A stretch of 64,000 nucleotides of DNA from Golubevia sp. BC0850 (lineage: Eukaryota; Basidiomycota; Exobasidiomycetes; Golubeviales; Golubeviaceae). Of the stretch, positions 1 to 11,866 are shown piece by piece. The stretch's first letter is position 1. Every line of letters begins with the position of its first letter. The position numbers were made by a program, and so were the translations under genes. Location of the stretch: NCBI GenBank assembly GCA_012976225.1, contig JAAVVG010000001.1, forward strand, positions 1,860,001 through 1,924,000, read 5' to 3'. Below the pieces are notes generated by a model. The model made no database searches, had not been told where the DNA came from, and saw nothing but the letters and a program-made list of their open reading frames with translations.

Positions 1-1251
1 TATACTTGCCTCCCCAACAGACACCAACGTCAAACGCAAAGGAAGAGGTTTCAATCCACGTGCTAGGGAAGAAGATGATGCTTTGCAGGGAGTCAAAGGC
101 ACTGCCACCTTTGACAGGTTGAATGAGAAGGAAACTGTAGAGGAGAGAGCTGCTAGATGTAAGTTCAGGGTTTGATTTCCCTTTCCATGGCATCTCTACC
201 TGTCATAGATCGGCTGTTAGAAATTGGAGAGGAGACTAGTCAAAGATGCAGTGAGGAAAGATAGCAAGCACGGAAGCTGGAGAGAGGCAGAGAGGTCGGA
301 TGGAATTGTTAAGAGTAACAGACTGCCCTCTCTCTGCTGAGATGGTGTTGGTTGCGTCGAGGTTTAGAAGAGTTTAATTGATTTCTATCATACGAATCTC
401 GCTGCTTCAAGATCTCAGAGGAAGGCAAGAGTAGAAGACCAGAATGGACCACTTCGATTAGGTTCCTCCATCTTAGTCCTTCCTAAGGCTTCTTCATTGG
501 CCATCATCAACAAATCTTCCTGCCATCAATTTTGAAAATTCTTCCAGTTTCCTCAATCCGCTCTTGTCCATAAGGCCGGGCCTGAAACCTGACTCCCTCT
601 CCTTTGACTCCCATCTCACCTCCGGCCTCATCTCCATTTCCCTTTTTCTTTCCCTCTCTCTCTTTTTATCGCCTTCCTACTGCTACTGTCATGACTCAAC
701 GATCTCTGAATAGCCGTGGAAGGATGGATCCTAATAATCACCGGAGTTCACGAAGAAGCCTCGGAAGATGATCTTCAAGACAAATTCGCTGATTTCGGTC
801 AAATTAGAAATGTGCACTTGAATTTGGATAGAAGGACTGGTTATGTTAAGGTTAGTAACTCTTACCATTTTCCCCTCCTTCTTCATTACCTGGTTTCTCT
901 CTTCTCAAAATATCTAGGCTCACCTCTGAACCCTTCTCTGTTCTCTCTTTCCTCTCCTCCAATCTTCTCATCCTCAATCTCGGCCTCAACTTTCAATCAC
1001 AATATTCAACATTTATCTTCTCAATCTATCAGGGATACGCTCTAATAGAGTATGAAACCTATTCAGACGCTCGTTCAGCCATTCAAGCATGTTCTTCAGG
1101 TGAAGTTCAACTGATGGAACAAGATTTAAAGGCTGATTTCGCTTTCGTTAGACCTCCTACGACTGGAACTAAAGAGGGGAATAAGGCTAATGGTGGGAAT
1201 AAGGGAGCTCAGAGAAGGAATAGAAGTAGGAGTCCAGGTAGGAGAGGTTGA
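1..1251 (+). CDS. RBM8A: Y14/RBM8A, exon junction complex RNA-binding protein (5' end missing)
   Basis: This is the 3' part of a Y14 homologue, the exon junction complex core subunit that pairs with Mago and marks spliced mRNA in the nucleus. Exons are 21-158, 714-850 and 1033-1251; the first 20 bases are the end of an intron and the start codon lies outside the window. The translation begins with the family's basic stretch [16 protein letters not shown], then [20 protein letters not shown] opens the single RRM. RNP2 is LIITGV and RNP1 is GYALIEY. The C terminus is the short RS-like [11 protein letters not shown] tail. The phases of all joins agree. The 555-nt intron 159-713 is unusually long for this window. 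The product and reading frame are secure; only the missing N terminus is unknown. Confidence 0.95.
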
Positions 1252-1329
1252 GAAGTCTCAGCAGAAAGGCATGTGGTCTTGTTGCTGCATTTGAGATATG
1301 TTTTGATTCCCAATAATTCTGCTAGCAAA

Positions 1330-2275
1330 ATGTATAACTTCACTTTCTTGGTTGGGTGGACGTTGTGAGAGATGGGGGATCGAGAATTCGAGTTGGTCTA
1401 AAGAAGAGATTACTTTGCTCATCTACCAATCCCTACAAGATTTGAGATCTTCGAAGCTCCCATGTCAAACTCAAACAAGGGATATCTATCAAGCTTAAGT
1501 CAAAACCTCTCACAGGAAATGATGGTCTTGTTAATTCGGCGAGAATATGAAAACAAGGTCGCATCAAAGCATCGGCTTCTTTTATCTTCTTGTTTCTCTT
1601 CTTCAAGGGATTGGAGTCTCCTGATCTATCTCCACCTGACTTGGAAGTTCCTTCTCCTTTTGAACCTTCATCTTCTGAAGACTTCCTTGGCTCTGGAAAA
1701 AAGCTGTCAGCTCATCGACAGATGGCCGAAAGAGCTGATATCATGCAAAGTGTCACTAGAAGCCAAATCGCCTTTGAGAACCACCTCCTCTAGTGGACAA
1801 GAGGAGTCTGACGAGTGAGCTTGGAGGGGAAAGAGACTCGAAGTAGTCAGTAGGATTGAAATTGAAGGGGGGCGAGGGCTTTTACGAGACGACACCAATC
1901 AAGAAAACCAAGAGGAGGGGGGCGGGGGAGAGAACCAATTCCTAGAAAGAGCTCTCCTCGAACTGCAACGACAACACTACAGTGATGTCCGGAATGTGTA
2001 GCAACTCTTACGATAGCGACCAATCGGAAAGCTCGGGAGATGACTCAGACATAAGGGTAAGAAACGGCTCTGAATTATGCTTGCATTGGTAACTAGGGAT
2101 TATACTGATACATTTGAAACGCTTGGAAGCGATTTGATCTCCGTACTGAGGACCATAGAATTACAACGGAAAGAGGCTGAAAGATTTCTTCTTTTGGTAA
2201 TGAATTGCTTGGCGCGAGAACTTATGAAGAGTATGGGAACTAGATCCAGTCTAATCCAACCTAGAAGGTAAGAAA
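1330..2275 (+). pseudogene. Possible decayed SANT/Myb-like gene
   Basis: No intact gene is seen here, but several coding-like pieces on the plus strand follow one another in different frames. Around 1385-1480 a piece reads WSKEEITLLIYQSLQDL, which resembles the start of a SANT/Myb domain, followed by QTRDIYQA and a stop. In a shifted frame it continues LSQNLSQEMM up to about 1560. Further pieces are SPDLSPPDLEVPSPFEP with QMAERADIMQSVTRSQIAF (about 1614-1792), QFLERALLELQRQHYSD (about 1938-1988) and a charged helix TIELQRKEAERFLLLVM (about 2152-2202). SANT-domain proteins often carry such a C-terminal helix. I could not join the pieces with normal splice sites in one frame, so decay is my best reading. 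A real gene with unusual introns remains possible. Confidence 0.3.
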
Positions 2276-5272
2276 TTCCCGATAATCAATTGAGGAATCA
2301 TAACCTTATCTCTCCTAATAGTGAAAGAAAAGCAACATTCGATTTGAACCATACCTTCCTCTTCCTCCTCTCTTTCTCTACCTCTTGGAACATGTTTCTT
2401 CTTTTCCTTATCATTTCCTATCGTCATACTTGAGGCTGTTTTATGTGATCCTTGAATCTCATTGATTTCCTTTTCCTTTCCTTTTCCTTTACCGCTGATC
2501 TGAGCACCTTCTCCGACTTCCGGTTTACTGATACTTCCATTCCTACTTTTAACAAGATTACTCGAACTTGCAGCACCTGGAGTAGGTAGAGGAGTGGCCC
2601 CTCCACTGGCAGTCGCACTGACGACTTGAGATCTTGGCAATTGAGCAGCAACCGCGTTGGCAGCAGAGAATCCAGATCTAGAGTTGTAAGAAGTGTTTTT
2701 GGATCTCAAAACGCAGGATGTCAAAACTGCTTTTTGACCTGCGTCGAACGAGACCGAGCCGTACTTTTCCCAGTAGTTGACTGCACTCTCTGAAAGTGAC
2801 CAAGAGATAGCAAAGAAGGAGTTGAAAAGAAACGAAGGAGAGAAGGAGTGAGAATAGGACGTTGAACAACGAGGAAGATAGCAAAGACCTTGACGCCAAA
2901 ACTTTCTCTCGACGTTCCGCTTTCACCCACAGGATCGACAGGATCGAGAAACTCACCTTCAGTCATCAACTCGTAGATGCAAAGTTTCCCTTCCCTAAGC
3001 ATCTCCACCGGAACTCCCACCAACTCAGCAAACTCTCTATTTCCCTGATAAATCTCCCCCGCTCTCCTCCAAAGACAAGCCGGTACTCCCTGAGTTGAGA
3101 ACACTCTATCATAATCTAGCAGCAGCCTCTCAGTAGCTTCGGCTTCGAAGATTAAATCCAGGTTACTCAGACTTTGGGCTGCTTTCTTGAAAGCAGGTCT
3201 GAAGATAGAGATTGGTTTCATGATTCTCCGTCTGGAAGAATTAGAAGCATAAGATTGACACCAAGATTGTAACCTAGCATAACCAGGAAGAGGGTTGTAA
3301 GGTCTTAGTAAACCAGCATCATATTTAGCTTGAATGACTCTCGCCAGTCTTTCATCTCTTGATCCTGAATCTTGATCTGCAGCTGTTAAGAAGAATTTCT
3401 CGGCTTTAGAAGAGAATCCAGGTGGAATCGGAGCTGAAGAGACTTTCTGGTTATTTAAAGAAGATGAAGAAGTTGATGCATTTAGATTCTCTCCTTCTTT
3501 CTGATCAGCTCCTCCTACCACAACTCCATCATTGTTCTCTGTCTTTGAAGTTCCAACTCCTCCCTGAGATTCCAAACCATCTGCTCCAATGTTTAAAGGG
3601 ACTTCGATTTCAGGGTTAGAATTCCCTCCCAAAGGAGGCTGACCAAACCAAGAAGCTCCATCTAAAGATTCCAAGAAATCCGTCAGAATGTTAAATTCAC
3701 TTCCTCCAGCAGCATCCGAAGTCAATTCTCCATTATCTTTATCTGTAGTTCCACCTAAACCTAACCAACTTGCACTTCCCAGACCAGTAGAAGCTCCTGG
3801 AGTTGTATGAAATTGACTCGGAGAAGTTCCAGAGAACCAATTCATTCCATTTGCACCTCCAGAATTCATCAGCGAGACTTGAGATTGAGTTGAACCTAGA
3901 CTATCTAAAGAGAGTAACGGGGTGGTTCCACTTGCCGAGGATCTTAATCCTGCTAATTCAGCAGATGCTGAAAGAGTGTTGTTCAATGAAGAATTGATTC
4001 CAGTTCCTTGAGTGAATGAATAGGGCGAGGTTAAAATTGGAGAGGTACCTTCAGCAGTCAAAGCTATGGCAGGCGGCATGGAAGCAGAAGAAGAACTTGG
4101 AGGTCCGTTGTTTCTAACACCTCCTAGAGCTGAAGCTGAAGAGTAAGGTCCACTTGAAGCTCTATCGAATGGCGATGCTCCTCCGGCTCCGGTAGAAGAG
4201 GTAGAGCTAGCTCGACGAGGCAAATTATCAGTCGAAGCTCGGTGACCTGGTAGGAAAGGGGGAACTATGTTTCCATTCGATTGATCAAATCGTGAGGTTG
4301 ATGCTCCGTTTGAGGGAGGACTTGAGGATTGGTCGATTGAAGGCTTGACATCGTCTTCGTCTGCTTCCACCTTGACTGGCCCATGAGGATGAGAACGGGG
4401 ATTCGGCTCGTCATGACAGAGATGCGCAATGTCTCGCTTGATGCTTTGGGCGGAGGAGCGGGAGGGAAGAGAGGTCGGAGAGAGGATGTCAGTTCTTGAC
4501 GTCTCAAGAGCGAAAGACGCATCTCATACGAAGCTTCCTTGACCCAACAAAAGTAGATGATAGATGTGTTCAGATCAACCATAAGAGCTGAACGAACCTG
4601 GAAGTGCTGTGTGATGGGCTTGTGCTTCTCCCCGCAAAAGCTCGATTGCTTTCAACATTGCTCCATCAGCAGCGAGTCTATGCCGAAACGATTCTGAAGA
4701 TTTGAATAATCCGCATCCCTTGATCTGCAGTGGCAAATCTCCAAGCAAGCTCTCGCCAAGGAAGGACAGCTGGAAAGAAGCATGCCTTTCACAAGCTCGC
4801 CTGACGAATCTTGCCTCCTTCCAGTTCCTTTCAGACACAACACTTGACTGAAACAGATAGTACTCCCAACTGATTTCAGGGCCATAGTTCCAGCGGTTTT
4901 GCTACTGCCTCGAACAGCTGAAAGACCTCCGGACTATTCAACTCACCATCTCTGACAAGGTCTGGTAGTATCACAAGTCATATGACTTCTCCTACAATAG
5001 ACACAAGCTAAAGTGACCTTTTTCCTAGTTTCCTTTCTCTGCTTCTTCTTTGGATCGTGAGCTGCTGTAGAGTTGGAGGATGAAGTGGATTGAGGAGCAT
5101 CTGTGGCATTGGCAGCTTGCTGCGATACGTTTGAAGCATCCGATGCTCGAGCTCTTTTAGATTTTGTAGTTGTACTTGTTGGTTGATTTGTGGTTGAGGC
5201 TGAAGAAGTTGAAGTTGCTTGTTGAGTTGAATTGGAGGAAGCCTGATTGGCTGAAGTTGACTTTCTAGGCAT
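2251..5272 (-). CDS. ERT1: ERT1/AcuK-type Zn2Cys6 transcription factor (gluconeogenesis activator)
   Basis: Predicted nuclear activator of gluconeogenic genes, 783 residues. Exons on the minus strand are 5272-4947, 4443-2957 and 2789-2251. The Zn2Cys6 cluster has C90, C93, C100, C106, C109 and C118 and reads CVYCRRSHMTCDTTRPCQR then CIKRDIAHLC, the ERT1 form. A 503-nt intron splits the codon of C109. After a long Ser/Gly-rich middle comes the conserved PAS-like region (FFLTAADQDSGSRDERL, YARLQSWCQSYASNSSRRR, LDYDRVFSTQGVPACLWRR). The C terminus ends CCFSFTIRRDKVMIPQLIIG, also typical. The first two introns break at phases that agree exactly with the protein family. It is divergent from the LC8 gene, with 360 bp between starts. 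AcuK and AcuM are close paralogues in ascomycetes; the single basidiomycete member is usually called ERT1. Confidence 0.9.
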
Positions 5273-5632
5273 CTCTGAGCTTGACGAGATGAGATTCGAT
5301 TCGTTCCCAGAGAGAAGAGGATAAGAATCAAAGTAGTTCCCCTAAAAAGAGGAATAGAGGATGAGTTCAATTGGTTGTGGTGTGTGGATGGGAGACTTTA
5401 ACATCCTCGCAGCAACTTGACTAGCTTGACTTCTTCCTCTTCAAGCCACCCAATCATTCATTCAATTCATTTCAGCCCAATTCTATTTCTGATTCCTCAA
5501 TCAATTCGATAATCTTGACAGGTAAGTCTCAAATCTCACTGCAGGCGGCCTTACTCTGATGAAAAGGCGATCCACTGACTCTCTCTCTCTCTCTCTCCTT
5601 GCTTTGCCTCGTAACTTTACCTTGCTTCAGTC
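5273..5632. promoter_or_regulatory. Shared promoter region ERT1 / LC8, with a 5'UTR intron
   Basis: This 360-bp gap separates two divergent starts. A good donor, ACAG then GTAAGT, lies at 5522 and a pyrimidine-rich acceptor ends at 5630, two bases before the LC8 start codon. The LC8 leader is therefore probably spliced (intron 5522-5630). A CT repeat at about 5577-5597 lies inside that intron. Confidence 0.5.
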
Positions 5633-6353
5633 ATGGCCGATTCAACTCAGAACCAATCTCCAACAACGGAAACTTCAACAAAAGCGATAATCAAAAATGT
5701 GGACATGTCAGAAGAAATGCAAAGAGCTGCAGTAGATATCGCAGCAGACGCTCTACTCAAATTCACTGTAGAGAAAGACGTGGCAGCTCATGTTAAAAGA
5801 ACTATGGATAAGGAGTTTGGTCCAACTTGGCATGCGGTCGTGGGAAAGAACTACGGAAGTTATGTTACACATGGTCAGTCAAAGGAAGGTGGCGAAAAGG
5901 GGGCCTGCTTGAGGACTTGAAAAGAAAGACGCAGAGAAAAGTGATAGATTAGATCGAAGGAGAAGGTGGAAGGCTTAGAGTTCTGCAACTTGCTCTCTGC
6001 CAAGTGTTTTGGAACGATAGAAATTTCTTTGAAAGAATCAGGGCTTGGTCAGACCATCGACTGTCAGAAGGGGGAGAAAGTTGTCTATCTTGTCTCCAGT
6101 GATCTTCTTCGGCTCAAGCTTCCTCTCCCATCAAGTTAGGATCCCTGGAACTGACTTTCTGACCCTTTGTTCTATCTCCGCCATCTCTCAGAGACAAAAC
6201 ATTTCATCTACTTTTGTGAGTCCTTTGATTCCCAGATCTTCTCGAACGCCTCTCAGGAACTTTCCAAACTGACGTCAACTTCGACTCATCCTCCCCTCCT
6301 CTTTTCATCTCACAGACCTAGGTCAAATCGCGTTCCTTCTTTGGAGAGCTTGA
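5633..6353 (+). CDS. Dynein light chain LC8
   Basis: LC8 is a small dimeric hub that binds dynein intermediate chain and many other partners. Exons are 5633-5873, 6192-6215 and 6316-6353, giving 100 residues, close to the family length of 89-95 plus a short N-terminal extension. Diagnostic stretches are [59 protein letters not shown]. The middle exon has only 24 nt and encodes most of ETKHFIYF, so it would be missed by simple gene finding. All phases agree. The first coding intron is 318 nt. The start codon follows directly after a likely 5'UTR intron. Confidence 0.95.
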
Positions 6354-7043
6354 ACAAGAGACTCATTCAATTCCCACTCCAATCAAAAACTTCAAAGCCC
6401 TTCTTTCCATTTCCATTGTCAAGAAGATCTGATCGAACTAGATCCAGACGGAGGGAGGAAGAAGATCCTTAGTCCTTCTTTCTTTTTTCCACCGGATACT
6501 TTTTTCCATTCTTCAATTCTATTTTGACTGACTTCTATGTCCCCAAGCGATTCCTTCAACATCTGTATATGCAAAGCAACAATTTTCTTTTCAATTCCTC
6601 TTTCGTGTCGTGTGAGTTTTCTCTTATCCTTCTGAATCCTTGGAAGGCAACGTTCCGTTCCGTCAATTCCATAATCTCCAATCTTATCTCTGTCCTCCGC
6701 AGTGATGGGTCTAGCTGTCTAGATCGGAACGGTCCTTCCGATTCGAGGCGTTTGGGACTCCAATTTCAGGGCCTTGTGACCCACCCACGAGCCTCCAAAT
6801 CGTTACAAGATCCTATCCCTGCTATTTTTTGACTTCTGAAGCTTACGAGAAATGTCAGACGACATCAATGAAACCAGCTGACCAGTTTCCATAGCACAGA
6901 ATGAGCGATTGGGATGAGACTCAATAAGATTTCCCAAAAGTATAAAAGGACGACTTTTCCTTCCCTCTCTTACTTTCTTTCTCACCAGGAGTTCATCTCT
7001 TAAAATTGAAAACTAATCTTAACTTCAACTCAACACGTTCAAC
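6354..7043. other. Intergenic: LC8 3' region and ADH promoter
   Basis: About 690 bp without a supported gene. It holds the LC8 3'UTR and the promoter of the alcohol dehydrogenase gene, including a TATA box listed separately. No coding exon with good splice signals was found. Confidence 0.6.
6941..6948 (+). promoter_or_regulatory. TATA box of the ADH gene
   Basis: TATAAAAG lies 96 bp before the ADH start codon at 7044, a normal fungal spacing, and is followed by a pyrimidine-rich leader ending in TCAACA before the ATG. This fits a strongly expressed metabolic gene. Confidence 0.6.
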
Positions 7044-9048
7044 ATGGCACCAGATCCAAGAGAATCCGCTCTTTCCATCCCCAAGACTCACAAAGTCGCC
7101 ATCTTCACTCAAAAGGGTGGGCCCGTCGCTGTCAAGGAGGTTCCAGTCCCTCAACAAAGTGACTTGAAGCCTGGTGAAGCTCTAGTCAGAGTCATCTATT
7201 CAGGTGTCTGTCACACTGGTACGTATATCACCCATCGAAGTCTCGCGGCGTTCAAGAAGCGATGTTGACGAAAGAGTGTTATTCTCAACCCCGGCCCCCT
7301 CCAAAAAAACCTCTCTCTTCTTTCGCTTTCTTCATTACATTCAACATACTCTCTTAGATCTCCATGCTATGCTTGGGTAGGTGTCTTCACTCGTCGACTC
7401 GAGGTGGCGAGTCCCGACCTGAGGCCCTCTCTTCTTTCTCCAAAGATTCTAATCGACTTACTTTCTTTCAATGCTTTTTTCTCTATTTAAGTGATTGGCC
7501 TGTACCAAATAAGCTCCCACTAGTGAGAATCATACCTTTGATGGTCATGTAGAGCAAGCGTTGATTGAAGATGAACTCACACTAATCTCAATTCTCACCC
7601 ATTGCCCACTCTATCCCGTCCATTCGAGTAGGTAGGTGGTCATGAAGGGTAAGTGCTCCCAAAATTGTATGATGAAAAGAAGAAAAGAAAAGCGGCAATA
7701 ACAAACGCGAGGACCAGCTGACACCCCTTGACTCACCAGCTCAATTTTACATCCTTCTTTCCCCTCTTGTGTTTCCCAGTGCTGGAGTCGTCGTAGCCCT
7801 CGGACCAGGAAGCGAGAACTATCTACAAAAGGGAGACCGTGTCGGAATCAAGTGGATTGCTGTGAGTGTCGAAGCTCTTTCTCTCTCGCGCTGCGTCGCC
7901 ATCTGACTCAGTAGCGTCCAATCTTTTCTGTCTTTCCCGCTCTCGACAGGACTCTTGCCTCCAATGCGAAAGCTGTAACAAAGGTTACGAGCCAGTTTGT
8001 GCCAAAGCTCAATGCTCCGGATACTCTGTCGATGGGTCTTTCCAACAATACGCTGTCTCCTATGCCAGACATTTGACCAAGATTCCAGATGCTCTCTCTC
8101 TTGCCGATGCAGCTCCAATTCTATGGTGAGTTTCGAGTCCTTTTTGGAATTTCCGAAGGCCCTCAGACTTGAGTTGATCCAAATTCTAATCTTTCACATC
8201 GTCACTTCCACCTCCGCCAGTGCCGGAGTCACCGTCTACAAGGCTCTTAAAGAAGCTCAACAAGGAGGAGATCTTCGCCCAGGTGATTGGGTTGCCATCC
8301 CCGGCTGTGGAGGAGGTCTAGGTCATTTGGCTGTCCAATATGCTGCTGCTATGGGCTACAGAGTCGTCGGAATCGACACTGGCTCCGAGAAGAAAGCCCT
8401 CGCCACCAAGTTAGGAGCGGAGGCTTTCGTAGACTTCAAGACATCTAAGGTGAGTCTCTGTTGGTTTCTTGTTTACCAATCTCGCTTTACTAATTCTCTG
8501 TCTCCTCTCTCTGTACAAATCAACAGAACCTCGTCGAGGACGTCAAGAAGGCTGCCGGCGGCAATGGACCTCACGCAGCAATTGTCGCTGCTGCAGGAGC
8601 TGCTGCCTACGAGCAAGCACTAGACTAGTAAGTGCTGATACTTAGAATCTCTTCTCGCATGTTTGCTTTCTCACACACTTTCGCCTCCCACCTCTTCGCC
8701 TACAGCATCAGATCCCATGGAGTCCTTGTCGCTGTGGGTCTTCCTCCTGACGCCACCATCAAGGCAGACGTCTTCTTCACCGTTTTCCGCTCCTTGAGAA
8801 TCATCGGATCTTACGTCGGAAATAGAAGAGATGCTGAAGAAGGTGAGTAGCAATCGAAGTAGCTGCCCAAAGCGAAGTCTGGCTAAGTATCAACTCCTTT
8901 TCTCTTCACTTCAGCTCTTGACATCGCCGCTCGTGGAAAGGTCAAAACTCAATATGTCACCAAAGGACTTTCCGACTTACCCAAGATCTACGAAGACATG
9001 CATCACGGAAAGATCGCTGGTAGAATTGTTCTCGACATCGACCAATAA
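7044..9048 (+). CDS. Zinc-containing alcohol dehydrogenase (Adh1-type)
   Basis: NAD-dependent ethanol/acetaldehyde oxidoreductase of the medium-chain family, 366 residues, probably cytosolic since no targeting signal is seen. Ten exons: 7044-7218, 7358-7376, 7492-7522, 7632-7648, 7780-7861, 7950-8125, 8221-8449, 8527-8627, 8706-8842 and 8915-9048. Catalytic zinc ligands are C56 (GVCHTDLH), H79-E80 (GGHEGAG) and C167. The structural zinc site is C111, C114, C117 and C125 in [17 protein letters not shown]. The NAD site is GCGGGLG at 195-201. Exons 2, 3 and 4 have only 19, 31 and 17 nt, yet every join restores the conserved sequence [20 protein letters not shown]. Intron 3 ends in AAG instead of CAG/TAG. 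The nearby ERT1 regulator makes a link to carbon-source control attractive but unproven. Confidence 0.95.
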
Positions 9049-9641
9049 TTGGGTGAGTTAGCTAGTGAACATCTTGACCTTTTCCCTCTCCTCACTGACT
9101 TCTACGTCTTCTACTTTCCTACTCACCACGTCCCACTTTTAAGATCATGTCTCAGCTCGAGCTTGTATCAACTTGCTCGCTGTCAACCTTCTTCATGTTC
9201 AGTTCACTTCTTCAACTTCTTATTTCCCCCCGTTTTTTTCGTTTCATCTACCCCCTGTTATTACGTCTGCTCTCGCGTCTCGATCCGGTTCTGTGCCCCA
9301 AGAAGAAGAAAGAAAAATCAAAGGTCATCGTTGTAATTGTCAAACTGAGAAATTCGTAGCAGAAATATTAAAGAAATCTCACCAACTCAAGTTCCCTCGC
9401 ATGAGAAAGACAGTAATCTCTATCACTTGAGTGTTTCGATCAAAAGTGGGACGAGAAGATCTCATGTGTTGTTGATTAGAGAAAGATGATGTGCGTGATA
9501 CAATACAAAGTGATGAGAAATTGAGGGAGTGGTCTTGAGGCACAGTTTTGTTTTCGTTTTCTTCGGACAATCTTGAATAACGTCTTCTACTCTTTTCATT
9601 TTCTGATTTGATTTACATTCAACCTTCTCCACCGTAATTCT
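9049..9641. other. Intergenic, two 3' ends facing each other
   Basis: About 590 bp between the stop of the ADH gene and the stop of the RING gene on the other strand. It should hold both 3'UTRs. I see no supported gene. Confidence 0.6.
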
Positions 9642-11731
9642 TCAGTCCAAATCAAACTCTCCACCTTCATATCCACCAGGAGGACCTCGATTGACTACTT
9701 CTTCAGCACTGCTGTTTCCATCTTCAACAGGAGCTCCCGAAGCTCTATTCTCAGCAGCTCTTCTAATCCTTCTTCTCATTCTCTCTCTTCTGACGTATTC
9801 TGAATCTTCGACTTCTCCAGTTGGAGTTGGGATCGAAGGAGTTGAAGTCGAGTTTGGAATTGAAGCTTGAGGTTGAAGCTGGGGTTGAGCTTGAGCTTGA
9901 GGTTGAGATGAGTTGCTGCGCTGAGAATTTGCCAGGCTAGACAAAAGTGAACTGAGATTAAGTGTTGCTGGACCAGTAGAACGATTTTGCCCTTCTTCTC
10001 CATTTCCTGGAGTTTGCTGAGTTGATTGTTGTCTTGATTCCTGTCTTTGAGTTTGAGCTTCTTCAGCTGACTTCATCTTGTACCTACAAACTGGGCAACT
10101 ACCATTATTCTGCAACCAGGGAACTAAACAATCTTCATGAAATAGATGAAGACAAGGTAAAGCAGCCAGTCTATCAGAATCTCCCTCTTCTTCCTTTTGT
10201 TTCCCAGCCAACTTTGGTAATTCCTCCGGAGGATCTTCATGATCTGCTAGGTAGTCTTGAGGTTCATCTATATCCATTTCATCAGATAAATTAGTTGGAT
10301 TTGGAAGAGTTGGACCAGAAATTGAAGAAGATGACCAAGGAGAAGGAAAAGAAGTTGAGTTTTCGCCACCTTGAGATTTCCAATTGAGATTTGATTTCGA
10401 AACGTCACACCTTGTCTCTGGATCTAGGAAGACGTCCAAGCAAATTGGACAATCGACATTCTTCTTCGAAGAGATTTTTTCGACATCGTTCTTTCGAATT
10501 CTTTCTAACTTTGCGATTTCCTCATCTGAAGCTCTAGGAGTTGCATTTTGACCAGCAGTTTGCTCAAAGATTCTAGCAATGATGTCTTCTAGATTTGAAT
10601 CTCCAAGTGCAAAGTCTCCAAGATTAAAACTTGAACCTTCGCCTCCTGTTCCCATTAAGAATTGTAAGAGTCCTCCTGGTCCACCAGTCACGATTCCAGT
10701 AGCTTGACCAGTATTTGAATTCCCTCTTGAAGCGCTTTGAATGGATGCTCCCATGAGTTGAGAGAGTAGTGAGTTGAGGTCGTTGGCTTGTCCTATGTGA
10801 GAATTGCTCCCATCGTTATCATAATTGAAATTTCTACCATCTCCTGATGCCCCTGCTCCTCCCATTCCATCATCATGAGCATAGATATCTTGATTGGAAG
10901 CTGGTAGTTGACCGTTTCTCATGGAGGATTGTAGGAATCTGAAGTGCGATGGGAGGATGAGATAAGGAGCAAGTGGGAGGGTGAGATGTAGAGAGTGGTC
11001 AGACAAGTCTTTGACTGGGGTACTGGCTTAAAGTGATTCTTGAAAATTCTCCGCTAGCCGATCGACTGAGCTTCCACTGACATCTCTATAAGGAAAGGCA
11101 GCGCAGACTTCCCCTTGTCTCCACCCACTCAACCTGACGACCACCTATCTCCCGACCCCTCAGAGCCACCATATGCTTCCATCCATACTTGATCAACACC
11201 ACAATATCTTATCCGCTGAATCTACTCACGAGCTCAAGCTGGGAATGTTCTGGCCTGCAGCACCTCTCAGACCTGGTCCCGATGAAGCTTGACCTGAAGT
11301 CGAAGTCGAAGTTCCCCAAGAGACACTGACGTTATTTCCAACTTGAAATGAACCAATTCTTGATCCGCTTGAAGTAGGAGTAGAATTGGAATTGGCACTT
11401 CCAAGTAGACTTGAAAGGAGTGAGGAGATGTTAAGTCCACCTCCGAGACCTCCTAATTGATCTGCCATTGCCCGTTCTTCTGTATCTTGATCTTGATCTT
11501 CTGGATGATCAGCATCGCCTTCCAGCTTTTGGAATTGGAATCAGGATAGAGAGAATGGATGAGTTGTCGTGTGAGAGAGAGTAGAATTGAATATGATGAT
11601 GCTTATCACTATGTACTTCAATTACTTACCACCTCTACGAATTCACCCTGACATCTTGGACATTCAAGGCTTTGTTCATTTTGAAGTGTAACTTCTCTAC
11701 TACATTCATGACAAAATCCTCGAGTAGTCAT
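9642..11731 (-). CDS. RNF115/126-type RING E3 ubiquitin ligase with an enlarged RING loop
   Basis: Predicted ubiquitin ligase of 564 residues. Exons are 11731-11630, 11525-11230 and 10938-9642. The N terminus is the C4 zinc ribbon of this family: CHEC at residues 7-10 and CPRC at 24-27 ([17 protein letters not shown]...). The RING-H2 motif spans residues 296-417: C296-x2-C299, then C395-x-H397-x2-H400-x2-C403 and C414-x2-C417. The loop between the second and third ligand is 95 residues, far above the usual 9-39, and is rich in Ser, Pro and acidic residues. The reading frame is open through it and no usable intron is seen. The C-terminal part is Gln/Ser-rich. It shares a 135-bp gap with the divergent membrane-protein gene. 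Intron 1 ends in AAG. Confidence 0.85.
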
Positions 11732-11866
11732 AATGTAGATGGATGATGAGGCGGTGAGGATCGGAGTAGAGAAGGTGGAAGCGTGGAGAAGCTGGACCAG
11801 TCCTTCATTGATTTCTCCTTTTTCCCTCCATCATCCATCCTTTTTAAATTTGAAAAAGTATCCAGT

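Noticed and set aside
159-713. Possible snoRNA in the long RBM8A intron
   Set aside because: I found no clear C/D or H/ACA box pair with a guide stem; the length alone is not evidence.
4575-4885. Minus-strand open frames between the ERT1 exons
   Set aside because: They lie in the 503-nt intron; splicing around them restores the Zn cluster exactly, so they are not part of ERT1, and they have no domain.
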